Positions 39,082 through 47,605 of a DNA stretch of 64,000 nucleotides are shown here, one piece after another. A program made the position numbers and the translations under genes. Position 1 is the stretch's first letter. Each line of letters starts with the position of its first letter. Origin of the DNA: Paracoccus saliphilus (GTDB lineage: Bacteria > Pseudomonadota > Alphaproteobacteria > Rhodobacterales > Rhodobacteraceae); NCBI GenBank assembly GCA_003255745.1, contig QKYL01000026.1, forward strand, positions 1-64,000, read 5' to 3'. The notes beneath the pieces were generated by a model. It was given only the letters and a program-made list of their open reading frames with translations, was not told where the DNA came from and did no database searches.

Positions 39082-39918
39082 ATGGTGCTTTATCTGGGAA
39101 TCGACGGGGGCGGCACCGGCTGCCGGGCGGCCATCGCGGATGAGGCCGGGCGTGTGCTGGGCCAGGGCGAAGGCGGGCCTGCCAACATCAACTCGGACCC
39201 TGCGGGGGCCGAAGTCAGCATCATGAACGCTGCGACCTCCGCCATGCGGCAGGCCGGCGCGCAGCCGGCCGACCTGGTCGCGGTGCTGGGCCTGGCCGGA
39301 GGCGGCATGGCCGCGGGGGCGGCGGCGCTGCAAGCCCGCCTACCCTTTGCCCGCAGCAGGGTCGTCAACGATGCCGTCACCGCCGCGCGGGGCGCCCTGG
39401 GGCCGGGCGACGGCATCCTGGCCGCCATGGGCACCGGATCGGTGCTGGCGGTCCAGCGTGACGGGGTGCTGCGCCAATACGGCGGGCGGGGCTTTCTGAT
39501 GGGGGACGAGGGCAGCGGCGCCGTCCTGGGCCGCAGCCTTCTGGCGCTGGCCATGCGCGCGGGCGACGGCTTTGCCCCCGACAGCCCGCTGCTGGCCCAA
39601 ATCCGCGACGAATTCGGCGGGTTCGAGGGGATCATCGCCTTTGGCACCCGCGCCAGCCCGGCCCAATTTGCCGCCTTGGCCCCGCGCCTGGTCCAATCCG
39701 CCGATCCCGCCGCCGCCAGCATCCTGAACGCGGCGGTGGGCCAGATTTCGGAGGCGATCGCGGTGCTTCAGGCCGGCCAGCGCCTGCCGGTAGTGTGCCT
39801 GGGCGGCCTTGGGCCGTTCTATGCGGACCGCCTGGCCCGCGACTGGCCCATCCAGGCGGCACAGGGCAGCGCCGTGGACGGTGCCTTGGCCTTGGCCCGC
39901 GAATGGGCCGCGCAATGA
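39082..39918 (+). CDS. N-acetylglucosamine kinase-like (BadF/BadG ATPase family)
   Basis: A 278-residue sugar kinase of the BadF/BadG/BcrA ATPase fold. The ATP site is YLGIDGGGTGCRAAIADEAG at the start, the second phosphate loop is LAAMGTGSVLAVQRDG, and GFLMGDEGSGAVLGRSLL near residue 140 carries family glycine motifs. Next to nagA, with an ATGA overlap, it most likely phosphorylates GlcNAc from cell-wall or chitin breakdown to GlcNAc-6-phosphate. AAGGAG supports the ATG at 39082. No transporter or regulator for GlcNAc is adjacent. Confidence 0.88.
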   Translation: MVLYLGIDGGGTGCRAAIADEAGRVLGQGEGGPANINSDPAGAEVSIMNAATSAMRQAGAQPADLVAVLGLAGGGMAAGAAALQARLPFARSRVVNDAVTAARGALGPGDGILAAMGTGSVLAVQRDGVLRQYGGRGFLMGDEGSGAVLGRSLLALAMRAGDGFAPDSPLLAQIRDEFGGFEGIIAFGTRASPAQFAALAPRLVQSADPAAASILNAAVGQISEAIAVLQAGQRLPVVCLGGLGPFYADRLARDWPIQAAQGSAVDGALALAREWAAQ

Positions 39919-41036
39919 CCCGGCAGGTCCTGGCTGCGGATCAGGTCTTTGACGGCCAGACCCTGCACCGCGACCGCGCCGTGCTGGTCGAGGATGGCCG
40001 CATCGTGGACCTGGTCCCGCGCCCCGCCGATCTGCGCCCAGTGCCCGGCATCATCGCGCCGGGCTTTGTCGATCTGCAGGTAAACGGCGGCGGCGGGTTG
40101 ATGGTCGGCGCCAGAACGGACGCGGCCGAGCTGGCCCGCATCTGCGCCGCGCATCGCGGCCTGGGTTGCGCAGGCATCCTGCCCACCCTGATCACCGACC
40201 GGCCCCAGGTCACCGCACAGGTTCTGGCCGCCGGAGTTGCGGCCGCCCGCGCCCGTATCCCCGGCTTTCTGGGCCTGCATCTGGAGGGTCCGCACCTGGA
40301 CCCGCGCCGCGCCGGCGCCCATGATCCCGCCCTGATCCGGCCGATGACGGCGGATGACCTGGCGCAGCTGGTCGACGCCGCCGCCCACCTGCCCGCGCTG
40401 ATGGTCACGCTGGCACCGGGCGCCGCGACGCCGGATCAGATCGCCGCCCTGTCGCGCGCCGGTGTCATCGTCAGCCTGGGACACAGCGACTGCACCTTGC
40501 CCCAGGCGCAGCAGTCCATCGCCGCCGGGGCGCGCTGCGTCACCCACCTGTTTAATGCCATGAGCCAGATGGGCCACCGCCAGCCGGGCCTGGTTGGCGC
40601 GGTCCTGGCGGGGCAGGTCCATTCCGGGCTGATCGCCGATGGCATCCATGTCGATCCGGCCGCCCTGGCTGTTGCGCTGCGGGCGCGGCCCACCGGCCTG
40701 TTCCTTGTCAGCGACTGCATGGCGGTGGCGGGCAGTGACATGGAGGCGTTTGATTTGCAGGGCCGCCGCATCCTGCGCCGCGACGGGCGCCTGACCCTGC
40801 CCGACGGCACGCTGGCCGGGGCGGACCTGCGGCTGGACCGGGCAATGCAGACGGTGGTCGCGGCAGGGGCGGAACCGGCCCGCGCCTTGGCGATGGCAAC
40901 CAGCGTCCCGGCAGACCTGCTGGGGGCACAGGCGGGCAGGCTGTTGCCGGGGCGCACGGCCGATCTGGTGCATCTGGACGCAAACCTGGCCCTGCGCGGC
41001 ATCTGGGACGGGACCGGCTGGCAGGCGCCGCTCTGA
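39915..41036 (+). CDS. nagA: N-acetylglucosamine-6-phosphate deacetylase
   Basis: NagA removes the acetyl group from GlcNAc-6-phosphate, feeding amino-sugar use or cell-wall recycling. The 373-residue amidohydrolase has GIIAPGFVDLQVNGGGG near residue 44, GFLGLHLEGPHLDPRRAGAH near 117 with the metal-binding Glu, VSLGHSDCTLPQA and CVTHLFNAMSQMGHR with metal histidines. FLVSDCMAVAGSD holds the catalytic aspartate. The start overlaps the kinase stop as ATGA, showing a two-gene unit. Length is normal. Confidence 0.94.
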   Translation: MTRQVLAADQVFDGQTLHRDRAVLVEDGRIVDLVPRPADLRPVPGIIAPGFVDLQVNGGGGLMVGARTDAAELARICAAHRGLGCAGILPTLITDRPQVTAQVLAAGVAAARARIPGFLGLHLEGPHLDPRRAGAHDPALIRPMTADDLAQLVDAAAHLPALMVTLAPGAATPDQIAALSRAGVIVSLGHSDCTLPQAQQSIAAGARCVTHLFNAMSQMGHRQPGLVGAVLAGQVHSGLIADGIHVDPAALAVALRARPTGLFLVSDCMAVAGSDMEAFDLQGRRILRRDGRLTLPDGTLAGADLRLDRAMQTVVAAGAEPARALAMATSVPADLLGAQAGRLLPGRTADLVHLDANLALRGIWDGTGWQAPL

Positions 41037-41107
41037 GGCGCCCTGCCGCGTCCGAAACCCGCGCAAACGCACTGGTCCTTGCCCTGCGCAGCCCCTACAT
41101 CTGGGGC

Positions 41108-42334
41108 ATGCAGAAGATATCCCTCCCCCCGCGGCCCGATCTGGCCGAAAAGGCCGCCGAAGTCGGCTTTACCTTCGCCCATATGCACGGCGAGCCCTAT
41201 TGGGACGAGACCTCGGCCTATCGCTTCACGCTGGAGCAGATCGAGACCGACATCGAGGACCCGGCCACCGACCTGCACGCCATGACCCGCGAGGCCGTGG
41301 ACGAGATCGTGGCCAGCGAGGCGCTGATGGGCAAGCTGGGCATCCCGCCTGCCCATTTCGGCCTGATCGCCGACAGCTGGTCCCGCAACGAGCCCGAGAT
41401 CTATGGCCGCATGGATCTGGCCTATGACGGCAAGGGGCCGGCCAAGCTGCTGGAATACAACGCCGACACGCCGACCTCGCTTTATGAAAGCGCGGCGTTC
41501 CAGTGGCAGTGGCTGGAGGACCAGCTGGAGGCGGGCGTACTGCCGCAGGGCGCCGACCAGTTCAACGGCATCCACGAGGCGCTGGTCGAGCGGTTCCGGG
41601 AGCTGTTTACCCCCGACACCGATATCCACTTCACCGCCGTCGCGGGCAACCCCGAGGATTACGCCACCGTCGAATCAATGGCCTGGGCTGCGCGCGAGGC
41701 CGGGATGGGGGCGCATTACAGCGACCTGGACAAGCTGGCCGTCAGCAAGGACGGGCAGTTCCTGGACGCCGAGGACCGGGTGATCGGCACGCTGTTCAAG
41801 CTGTACCCTTGGGAAGACCTTCTGGCGGACGATTTCGCCCGCCACATCGCCAAGTCGGGCTGCATGTTCCTGGAGCCCGCCTGGAAGGCCGTCGTGTCGA
41901 ACAAGGGGCTGCTGCCGGTGCTGTGGCGGATGTTCCCCGGACATCCGAACCTGCTGCCGGCCTTTTTCGCCGATGACGTGGCCGATGCGCTGGTCGGCGG
42001 AGGCCGGGCCGTGCCCGAGGCGGCCGCGGCCTTTGACCGAGTGGCGGGGCAGTTCCGCACAGCCCATGTGGTCAAGCCGATCTTCTCGCGCGAGGGGGCG
42101 TCGGTCGCCATTGTCGAGGGCGGCGAGGTGACCGAAACCTCGCCCAACACCGACTATGATCACCATCCCCGCATCGTGCAGGCCTATCACGCTCTGCCCG
42201 AATTCGACGGCTTCCGGCCCGTGGTCGGGGCCTGGATCGTGGGCCGGTCCTGCGCCGGGATCGGCCTGCGCGAGGATCGCGGCCGCATCACCCAGGACCT
42301 GTCGCGCTTCAAGCCGCATTTCATCGCGGAGTGA
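41108..42334 (+). CDS. ygiC: Glutathionylspermidine synthase-like ATP-grasp protein (YgiC type)
   Basis: The 408-residue protein matches the YgiC/YjfC group of glutathionylspermidine synthase-like ATP-grasp proteins: HMHGEPYWDETSAYRFTLEQ near residue 26, KLLEYNADTPTSLYESA near 114, LFKLYPWEDLLADDF and FSREGASVAIVEGG for the ATP-binding glycine loop. These lack the amidase domain of the E. coli bifunctional enzyme. The true substrates are not settled. Downstream, a YgiB-like lipoprotein gene follows by 20 bases, the same pair seen in E. coli in the other order. Confidence 0.9.
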   Translation: MQKISLPPRPDLAEKAAEVGFTFAHMHGEPYWDETSAYRFTLEQIETDIEDPATDLHAMTREAVDEIVASEALMGKLGIPPAHFGLIADSWSRNEPEIYGRMDLAYDGKGPAKLLEYNADTPTSLYESAAFQWQWLEDQLEAGVLPQGADQFNGIHEALVERFRELFTPDTDIHFTAVAGNPEDYATVESMAWAAREAGMGAHYSDLDKLAVSKDGQFLDAEDRVIGTLFKLYPWEDLLADDFARHIAKSGCMFLEPAWKAVVSNKGLLPVLWRMFPGHPNLLPAFFADDVADALVGGGRAVPEAAAAFDRVAGQFRTAHVVKPIFSREGASVAIVEGGEVTETSPNTDYDHHPRIVQAYHALPEFDGFRPVVGAWIVGRSCAGIGLREDRGRITQDLSRFKPHFIAE

Positions 42335-42354
42335 TCCGTGCCAAGGAGGAGAGC

Positions 42355-42933
42355 ATGAGAAAACGTTCCAGAACCGTCGCGCTGACGATCCTCGGCGCCG
42401 CCGCCTTCACCGTCGCCGGCTGCCGCGAGGAACAGGTCGAGGCGCAGGCCTTTCCCGATCTGGCCAGCTGCCAGGCCGCCGCGACCGAAGGCGGGCTGTT
42501 CACGCAGGCCGAATGCGACCAGGCCTTTGCCGAGGCCGAGCAGCTGCATGTCGAGGCCGCGCCCCGCTATGACAGCCTGGCCGTCTGCGAAGAGCAGCAC
42601 GGCGAGGGCAATTGCGGATCCGAGGAGCAGCAGGTCAGCAACGGCGGCTCGGGCGGCATCTTCATGCCGCTGCTGGCGGGCTATCTGATCGGCAACATGC
42701 TGGGCCGCGCGGGCGGGGGCATGGCCGCGTCGCAGCCGATGTACCGCAACGCCCAGGGCGGCTTCACCAATGCCACCGGCACCACCAATTTCGGCAGCAA
42801 TGCCGGGCGCGCGCAGATGGCCAGCCAGAACTTTGCCCGACCCGCCGCCACCGCCGGCCGCGCCCCCATGACACGCGCCACTGCCGCTTCGCGCGGGGGC
42901 TTCGGCGGCAGCCGCAGCAGCTTTGGCGGCTGA
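42355..42933 (+). CDS. ygiB: DUF1190 (YgiB-like) lipoprotein
   Basis: A 192-residue lipoprotein with signal TVALTILGAAAFTVAGC, the cysteine near residue 22 being the lipid site. The mature part has FPDLASCQAAATEGGLFTQA and two more cysteine-containing acidic segments, then a membrane-like PLLAGYLIGNMLGRAG near residue 103 and a long glycine/serine/arginine-rich tail (RGGFGGSRSSFGG). This fits DUF1190/YgiB. GAGGAG supports the ATG at 42355. It is paired with the YgiC-like gene; the joint function is unknown. Confidence 0.87.
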   Translation: MRKRSRTVALTILGAAAFTVAGCREEQVEAQAFPDLASCQAAATEGGLFTQAECDQAFAEAEQLHVEAAPRYDSLAVCEEQHGEGNCGSEEQQVSNGGSGGIFMPLLAGYLIGNMLGRAGGGMAASQPMYRNAQGGFTNATGTTNFGSNAGRAQMASQNFARPAATAGRAPMTRATAASRGGFGGSRSSFGG

Positions 42934-43070
42934 GGCGCCGCTGTTCCACCCAGCCTTTCGGATCGTCGGGAACCTTTCGGCTGATCCGGACATTACGGGG
43001 TTGCGCCGGGTCGCGTCGCCGGTGACACGAACCTGGTGCATTCCGCACCGCGTGACAGGAGAGAGCTTTC

Positions 43071-43982
43071 ATGACATCCATCACCCCCTTTGCCGCAGCC
43101 GCATTTCTTGGGCTGGGCGTGGCCGCCGCGTCCGCACAAGACATCACGGTGTCGTCCAAGATCGACACCGAAGGGGGGCTTTTGGGCAATGTCATCCTGA
43201 TGGCGCTTGAAGATGCGGGCCTGCCCGTGCAGAACCGCCTGCAGCTGGGCGGCACGCCGATCATGCGCGATGCGATCACCTCGGGGCAGATCGACATCTA
43301 TCCCGAATACACCGCCAACGGCGCCTTCTTCTTCAACGAGGCCGACAGCGACGTCTGGAAGGATGCCGAGGCGGGTCTGGCCCGCGTCGCCGAGCTGGAC
43401 CTGGAGCAGAACAACATAGTCTGGCTGCAGCCCTCGCCCGCCAACAACACCTGGGCCATCGCGCTGCGTCAGGATCTTGCGCAGGAGAACAACCTGACCA
43501 CGATGAGCGAGATGGGCGAATGGATCGCCGGTGGGGGAGACATCAAGCTGGCCGCGTCGACCGAATTCGTGACCTCTGCCGCTGCCCTGCCGGCCTTTCA
43601 GGAGGCTTACGGCTTTACCATGAGCCCCGACCAGCTGGTGCAGCTGTCGGGCGGCGACACGGCAGCCACCATCGCGGCGGCGGCACAGCAGACCTCGGGC
43701 GTGAACGCGGCCATGGTCTATGGCACCGACGGTGGCATTGCGCCCGCCGGACTGGTGGTGATGGAGGACGACAAGGGCGTGCAGCCCGTTTATCAGCCCG
43801 CCCCTATCGTCCGGGCCGAGGTTCTTGAGGCGCATCCCCAGATCCGCGAGGTGCTGGCCCCGATCTTCCAGGCGCTTGATCTGGAAACCCTGCAGGAGCT
43901 GAACGGCCGCATCCAGGTCGGCGGCGAACCCGCCGATGCCGTGGCCCGCGACTTTCTGACGACCGCTGGTTTCCTCGACTGA
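43071..43982 (+). CDS. osmF: Glycine betaine/choline-type ABC substrate-binding protein
   Basis: The periplasmic binding protein (303 residues) of a compatible-solute importer. A signal peptide ends at ASAQD; ITVSSKIDTEGGLLGNVIL opens the OpuAC-type fold, QIDIYPEYTANGAFFF near residue 78 carries ligand-binding aromatic residues, and FVTSAAALPAFQEAYGF follows. The gene order with permease, ATPase, permease equals E. coli yehZYXW (yehZ is osmF). The exact ligand (betaine, choline or another amine) cannot be read. Start shows GGAGAGAG upstream. Confidence 0.9.
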   Translation: MTSITPFAAAAFLGLGVAAASAQDITVSSKIDTEGGLLGNVILMALEDAGLPVQNRLQLGGTPIMRDAITSGQIDIYPEYTANGAFFFNEADSDVWKDAEAGLARVAELDLEQNNIVWLQPSPANNTWAIALRQDLAQENNLTTMSEMGEWIAGGGDIKLAASTEFVTSAAALPAFQEAYGFTMSPDQLVQLSGGDTAATIAAAAQQTSGVNAAMVYGTDGGIAPAGLVVMEDDKGVQPVYQPAPIVRAEVLEAHPQIREVLAPIFQALDLETLQELNGRIQVGGEPADAVARDFLTTAGFLD

Positions 43983-45136
43983 TGACCGCCCGGCTGGACC
44001 GGCCCGGCCTGCTGTTCGCCCTGATCGGGCTGGCCGGGCTGGTCCTGCCGCTGGTGCAGTTCAAGCCGAACCGCATCGTTCCGGGCGAAGGGATTGCTCT
44101 TGCCGGTGCCCTGCCTGCAGGCTGGCCATTGACGGCCGCATTGGCGGCGATCCTGCTGGCCGGCTGCCTGCACTGGCGCGCGGGATTGCGCCTGGCCCTT
44201 GCGCTGGCGGCGGTGGTGGCGGTGCTGCTGTCGCTTGGCGCTGCGGCCACCCATCTGACGCCGCCCGACAACACCCTGGCGCGCGTCGCCCCCGCCACCG
44301 GCTTCTGGCTGCTGCTGCTGGCCTTTGCACTGATGCTGGCCGATGGGCTGGCGCGGCTGCGGCCGTCGCTGATCCTTCGCTGGATGCTGCTGGGCGGGGC
44401 CTTGGCGCTGGTTGCGGCGCTGCTGGCCTCGGGCGCGCTGGAGGGCGTGTCGGTGATGCGCGAATACACGGTTCGGCGGGACAGCTTCCTGCGCGAGGCG
44501 CAGGCCCATCTGCTGCTGGCCTTTGGCTCGCTTGGGCTGGCACTGGCGGTTGGCCTGCCGCTTGGCGTCGGCATCCACCAGACGCCCACATTGCGGCGCC
44601 CGATCCTGTCGGTCCTGAACGTGCTGCAGACGATACCATCGCTGGCGCTGTTCGGCATCATGATCCCGATCTTCGGCTGGATCGCGGCCACCGTTCCGGG
44701 GGCGGCGCAGGCGGGCGTGTCGGGCATCGGCGTCTTTCCCGCACTGGTGGCGCTGTTTCTCTATTCGCTGCTGCCGGTCGTGTCGAACACCCTGACGGGC
44801 CTCAGCGGGGTCAGCCCGGCCACGCAGGAGGCCGCGACCGGCCTTGGCCTGACCCGCGCCCAGGTGCTGGGCCAGGTCCTGGTGCCGCTGGCGCTGCCGG
44901 TGATGCTGGCTGCGGTGCGGATCGTGCTGGTCCAGAACATCGGCCTGGCGGTGATCGCCGGCTTGATCGGCGGCGGCGGCTTTGGCACCTTTGTCTTTCA
45001 GGGGTTGAACCAGACGGCCATGGATCTGGTTCTTCTGGGGGCCCTGCCCACCATCGCGCTGGCCCTTGTTGCGGGCATCGCCATGGACCTGCTGGTCGAG
45101 GCCGCCTCGCGCCGCCCGAAAGGAGACCGCCCATGA
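43982..45136 (+). CDS. yehY: Compatible-solute ABC transporter permease, long form
   Basis: The 384-residue permease has a long N-terminal membrane region of several helices before the standard transport core, as in YehY. The core includes HLLLAFGSLGLALAVGLPLG, LNVLQTIPSLALFGIMIPIF near residue 220 and the EAATGLGLTRAQVLGQVLVP coupling loop near 285. It overlaps osmF by one base and the ATPase by ATGA. It should pair with the shorter permease downstream. Confidence 0.92.
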   Translation: MTARLDRPGLLFALIGLAGLVLPLVQFKPNRIVPGEGIALAGALPAGWPLTAALAAILLAGCLHWRAGLRLALALAAVVAVLLSLGAAATHLTPPDNTLARVAPATGFWLLLLAFALMLADGLARLRPSLILRWMLLGGALALVAALLASGALEGVSVMREYTVRRDSFLREAQAHLLLAFGSLGLALAVGLPLGVGIHQTPTLRRPILSVLNVLQTIPSLALFGIMIPIFGWIAATVPGAAQAGVSGIGVFPALVALFLYSLLPVVSNTLTGLSGVSPATQEAATGLGLTRAQVLGQVLVPLALPVMLAAVRIVLVQNIGLAVIAGLIGGGGFGTFVFQGLNQTAMDLVLLGALPTIALALVAGIAMDLLVEAASRRPKGDRP

Positions 45137-46068
45137 TCGAGATCCGCAACCTGACGAAAATATACGATGGCACGGCGGCGGTGGACGATGTCAGCCTGAC
45201 GGTCGAACGCGGCCAGATCGCGGCCTTGGTGGGCACCTCGGGGTCGGGCAAGACTACGCTGCTGCGCATGATCAACCGGCTGGTGGAACCGACCAGCGGC
45301 CAGGTTCTGATCGACGGGCAGGACACGCATGCGCTGCCCGGATACCTTCTGCGCCGCCGCATCGGCTATGCCATCCAGGGCCACGGGCTGTTTCCCCACC
45401 GCACGGTCGGCCAGAACATTGGGACCGTGCCCCGGCTGCTGGGCTGGACGGCCGAGCAGATCCGCGAACGCGTGGACGAGTTGCTGTCGCTGTTCCAGCT
45501 GGACCCAGACGCCTTTCGCGACCGCATGCCGCACGAGCTGTCGGGCGGTCAGCAGCAGCGGGTGGGCGTCGCGCGGGCCCTGGCGGCCAAGCCGGACCTG
45601 CTGTTGATGGACGAACCCTTCGGCGCGCTGGACCCGGTGATCCGCGCCAAGGCCCAGGACGACCTGCGCCAGATCCAGCGGCAGCTGGGAACGACCCTGA
45701 TCCTGGTCACCCATGACATGGAGGAGGCCGTGTCCTTGGGCGACCGGATCGCGGTCATGGACAAGGGCCGGCTGGTCCAGTACGCCCCGCCGGCCGAAAT
45801 CCTGACCGCCCCCGCCACGCCCTTTGTGCGCGACCTGATCGGGCTGGACCAGCGGCCCTTCCACCTGCTGTCGCTGACCCCCACCCATGCCATCGCCACC
45901 GAGGGCCAAGCCGAGGGCCTGCCCATCGCGCGCGACGCCAGCCTGCGCGACGCCCTGGCCGAATGCCTGTGGAGCGGCCGCGACGCCCTGCCCCTGGAAG
46001 GCGGCGGCGTCGTGACGCTGGCCGCGCTGCGGGCGCAGGCCGCGCCCTTGGCACGGGCGGCGGAATGA
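45133..46068 (+). CDS. yehX: Compatible-solute ABC transporter ATP-binding protein
   Basis: The 311-residue OpuCA/YehX-type ATPase has Walker A VGTSGSGKTTLLRMI near residue 34, signature MPHELSGGQQQRVGVARALA near 133, Walker B LLLMDEPFGALDPVIR and switch HDMEEAVSLGDR. The C-terminal 70 residues (PTHAIATEGQAEGLPIARD) form a short regulatory part without clear CBS domains. ATGA overlaps on both sides show coupling to the two permeases. Confidence 0.93.
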   Translation: MIEIRNLTKIYDGTAAVDDVSLTVERGQIAALVGTSGSGKTTLLRMINRLVEPTSGQVLIDGQDTHALPGYLLRRRIGYAIQGHGLFPHRTVGQNIGTVPRLLGWTAEQIRERVDELLSLFQLDPDAFRDRMPHELSGGQQQRVGVARALAAKPDLLLMDEPFGALDPVIRAKAQDDLRQIQRQLGTTLILVTHDMEEAVSLGDRIAVMDKGRLVQYAPPAEILTAPATPFVRDLIGLDQRPFHLLSLTPTHAIATEGQAEGLPIARDASLRDALAECLWSGRDALPLEGGGVVTLAALRAQAAPLARAAE

Positions 46069-46802
46069 CCGGACGGGTCCTGCTGACGGCGGCCATGCTG
46101 TTCCTGCTGGCATTTCTGGCCAGTCCGGACAGCTTTGCCTGGCTGTTCCAGCCCGTGACCCGCAACAACGCGCCGGCCATCTATTCCCAGACCTCGCTGC
46201 TGTCGCTGACGTTGTCACATCTGGTGCTGGTGGGACTGGCGGTGGCGGCCTCGACCCTGGTGGCGCTGGTGCTGGCGGTGCTGGTCACCCGGCCCGCCGG
46301 ACGCGAGTTCCTGCCCTTGGCGCGCACGGTTACTTCGGTCGGGCAGACCTTTCCGCCCGTCGCGGTGCTGGCGCTGGCGGTGCCGATCATGGGTTTCGGT
46401 GCGGGGCCCACCCTGGTCGCGCTGTTCCTTTACGGGCTGCTCCCGGTGTTCGAGAACACGCTGGCGGGGCTGACCGGCCAGCCTCCGAACGTGGCCGAGG
46501 CCGCGCGCGGCATGGGCCTGACGCCGTGGCAGCGGCTGTGGCAGGTCGATCTGCCGCTGGCCCTGCCGGTGATCCTGACAGGGATGCGGCTGACGGCGGT
46601 GATCTCGCTTGGCACGGCCACCATCGGCTCGACCGTGGCGGCGCGCACCTTGGGCGAGGTCATCATCGCGGGGCTTCTATCCTCGAACACCGCTTTCGTG
46701 CTGCAAGGGGGCATGGTCGTCGGCATCATCGCGGTGCTGATCCACGAAGGGTTCCAGATGCTGGAGCGGTCAGCCGCCCGCCGTGTCGGGCTGACCCGCT
46801 AG
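46065..46802 (+). CDS. yehW: Compatible-solute ABC transporter permease
   Basis: A 245-residue membrane permease with helices LLTAAMLFLLAFLASPD, SHLVLVGLAVAASTLVALVL, VTSVGQTFPPVAVLALAVPI and the EAARGMGLTPWQRLWQVDLP coupling loop near residue 145, all typical of OpuCB/YehW. The ATG at 46065 overlaps the ATPase stop; the longer frame is a shadow. Its TAG overlaps the stop of the convergent GntR gene in CTAG. Confidence 0.92.
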   Translation: MTGRVLLTAAMLFLLAFLASPDSFAWLFQPVTRNNAPAIYSQTSLLSLTLSHLVLVGLAVAASTLVALVLAVLVTRPAGREFLPLARTVTSVGQTFPPVAVLALAVPIMGFGAGPTLVALFLYGLLPVFENTLAGLTGQPPNVAEAARGMGLTPWQRLWQVDLPLALPVILTGMRLTAVISLGTATIGSTVAARTLGEVIIAGLLSSNTAFVLQGGMVVGIIAVLIHEGFQMLERSAARRVGLTR

Positions 46803-47476
46803 CGCGCGGGGCCGAGCACGTTAAACAGCGTGCCCAACAGCGGCGGCTTTTCGTCAAAACGGATGCCGGCCTCGATATGGCGCAAATGCTCGTCCAGCAG
46901 AGCCAGGGTCCGAGCCTCGTCTCGCGCCTCGATGGCGGCGACGATGCGGGCATGTTCATCCTCGGCGCACAGCGTGTCCGGCCCGGTTGCGTAAAGCCCG
47001 ATGATCAGTGAACTGCGCATCGTCAGTTCGTCCAGATAACGTGCCAAAACCGAATTTCCGCCGATCCGCGCCAGCAGCGTGTGGAAACCGCGCGACAGCC
47101 GAATCTTGGCAGGGCGGTTATCCTGCCCCCGCGCCGCATCCTCCAAGGCCAGATGCTGGTGCAGCGCTGCAATATCCGGGGCCGAAGCCAGACGCACGAC
47201 ATTGCGGCAGATCGTCGTCTCGATCGCGCGGCGGGCCTGAAACACGTCGCGCGCATCTTGGGGCGTCGGGGTGGCGACATAGGCACCGCGGTTGGGCAGG
47301 TGATCCACCACCTGCCACGCCGTCAGCATCGACAGCGCGCGGCGCACATGCACCCGGTTGCAGGCGAAAATATCGGACAGCGCCTGTTCGCCCAACTTGG
47401 TGCCCGCCTGCAGCCGCTGGTCCGCGATGGCGTCCAAGATGCTGTCGACGATAAGCGTTTCCAATGGCTTTTCCAT
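46799..47476 (-). CDS. GntR-family (FCD type) transcriptional regulator
   Basis: A 225-residue repressor with a winged helix at the N-terminus (LETLIVDSILDAIADQRLQA, LSDIFACNRVHVRRALSMLT) and an all-helical FCD ligand domain (VFQARRAIETTICRNVVRLA, HARIVAAIEARDEARTLALL). The family typically controls the neighbouring transport or catabolic genes. It is divergent from the racemase and permease genes, and a perfect 14-bp palindrome lies between. The ATG at 47476 is preferred to an upstream TTG. Ligand unknown, perhaps a hydantoin or related amide. Confidence 0.9.
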   Translation of the reverse strand: MEKPLETLIVDSILDAIADQRLQAGTKLGEQALSDIFACNRVHVRRALSMLTAWQVVDHLPNRGAYVATPTPQDARDVFQARRAIETTICRNVVRLASAPDIAALHQHLALEDAARGQDNRPAKIRLSRGFHTLLARIGGNSVLARYLDELTMRSSLIIGLYATGPDTLCAEDEHARIVAAIEARDEARTLALLDEHLRHIEAGIRFDEKPPLLGTLFNVLGPAR

Positions 47477-47552
47477 GGCTTCCAAATTGCATCTTCCGGA
47501 AGCGGCCGCAACATTGTTTCGCCCAAGGATCAGGCAGGAAATAATGATTATG

Positions 47553-47566
47553 GATTGTTAACAATC
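47553..47566. promoter_or_regulatory. Perfect 14-bp palindrome, likely GntR operator
   Basis: GATTGTTAACAATC reads the same on both strands. It lies 39 bases ahead of the racemase start and 76 bases ahead of the divergent GntR gene, the natural place for autoregulation and control of the racemase-permease operon. Confidence 0.65.
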
Positions 47567-47605
47567 AGTGGTAACAAAGTTCCGACTCAAGGAACGGAGA
47601 GGCCG

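Noticed and set aside
41037..41107. Terminator after nagA
   Set aside because: Only a 5-bp stem next to the ygiC start is present, with no T run.
42934..43070. General stress (EcfG) promoter ahead of osmF
   Set aside because: GGAAC occurs, but the CGTT -10 element is not at 16-17 bases from it.
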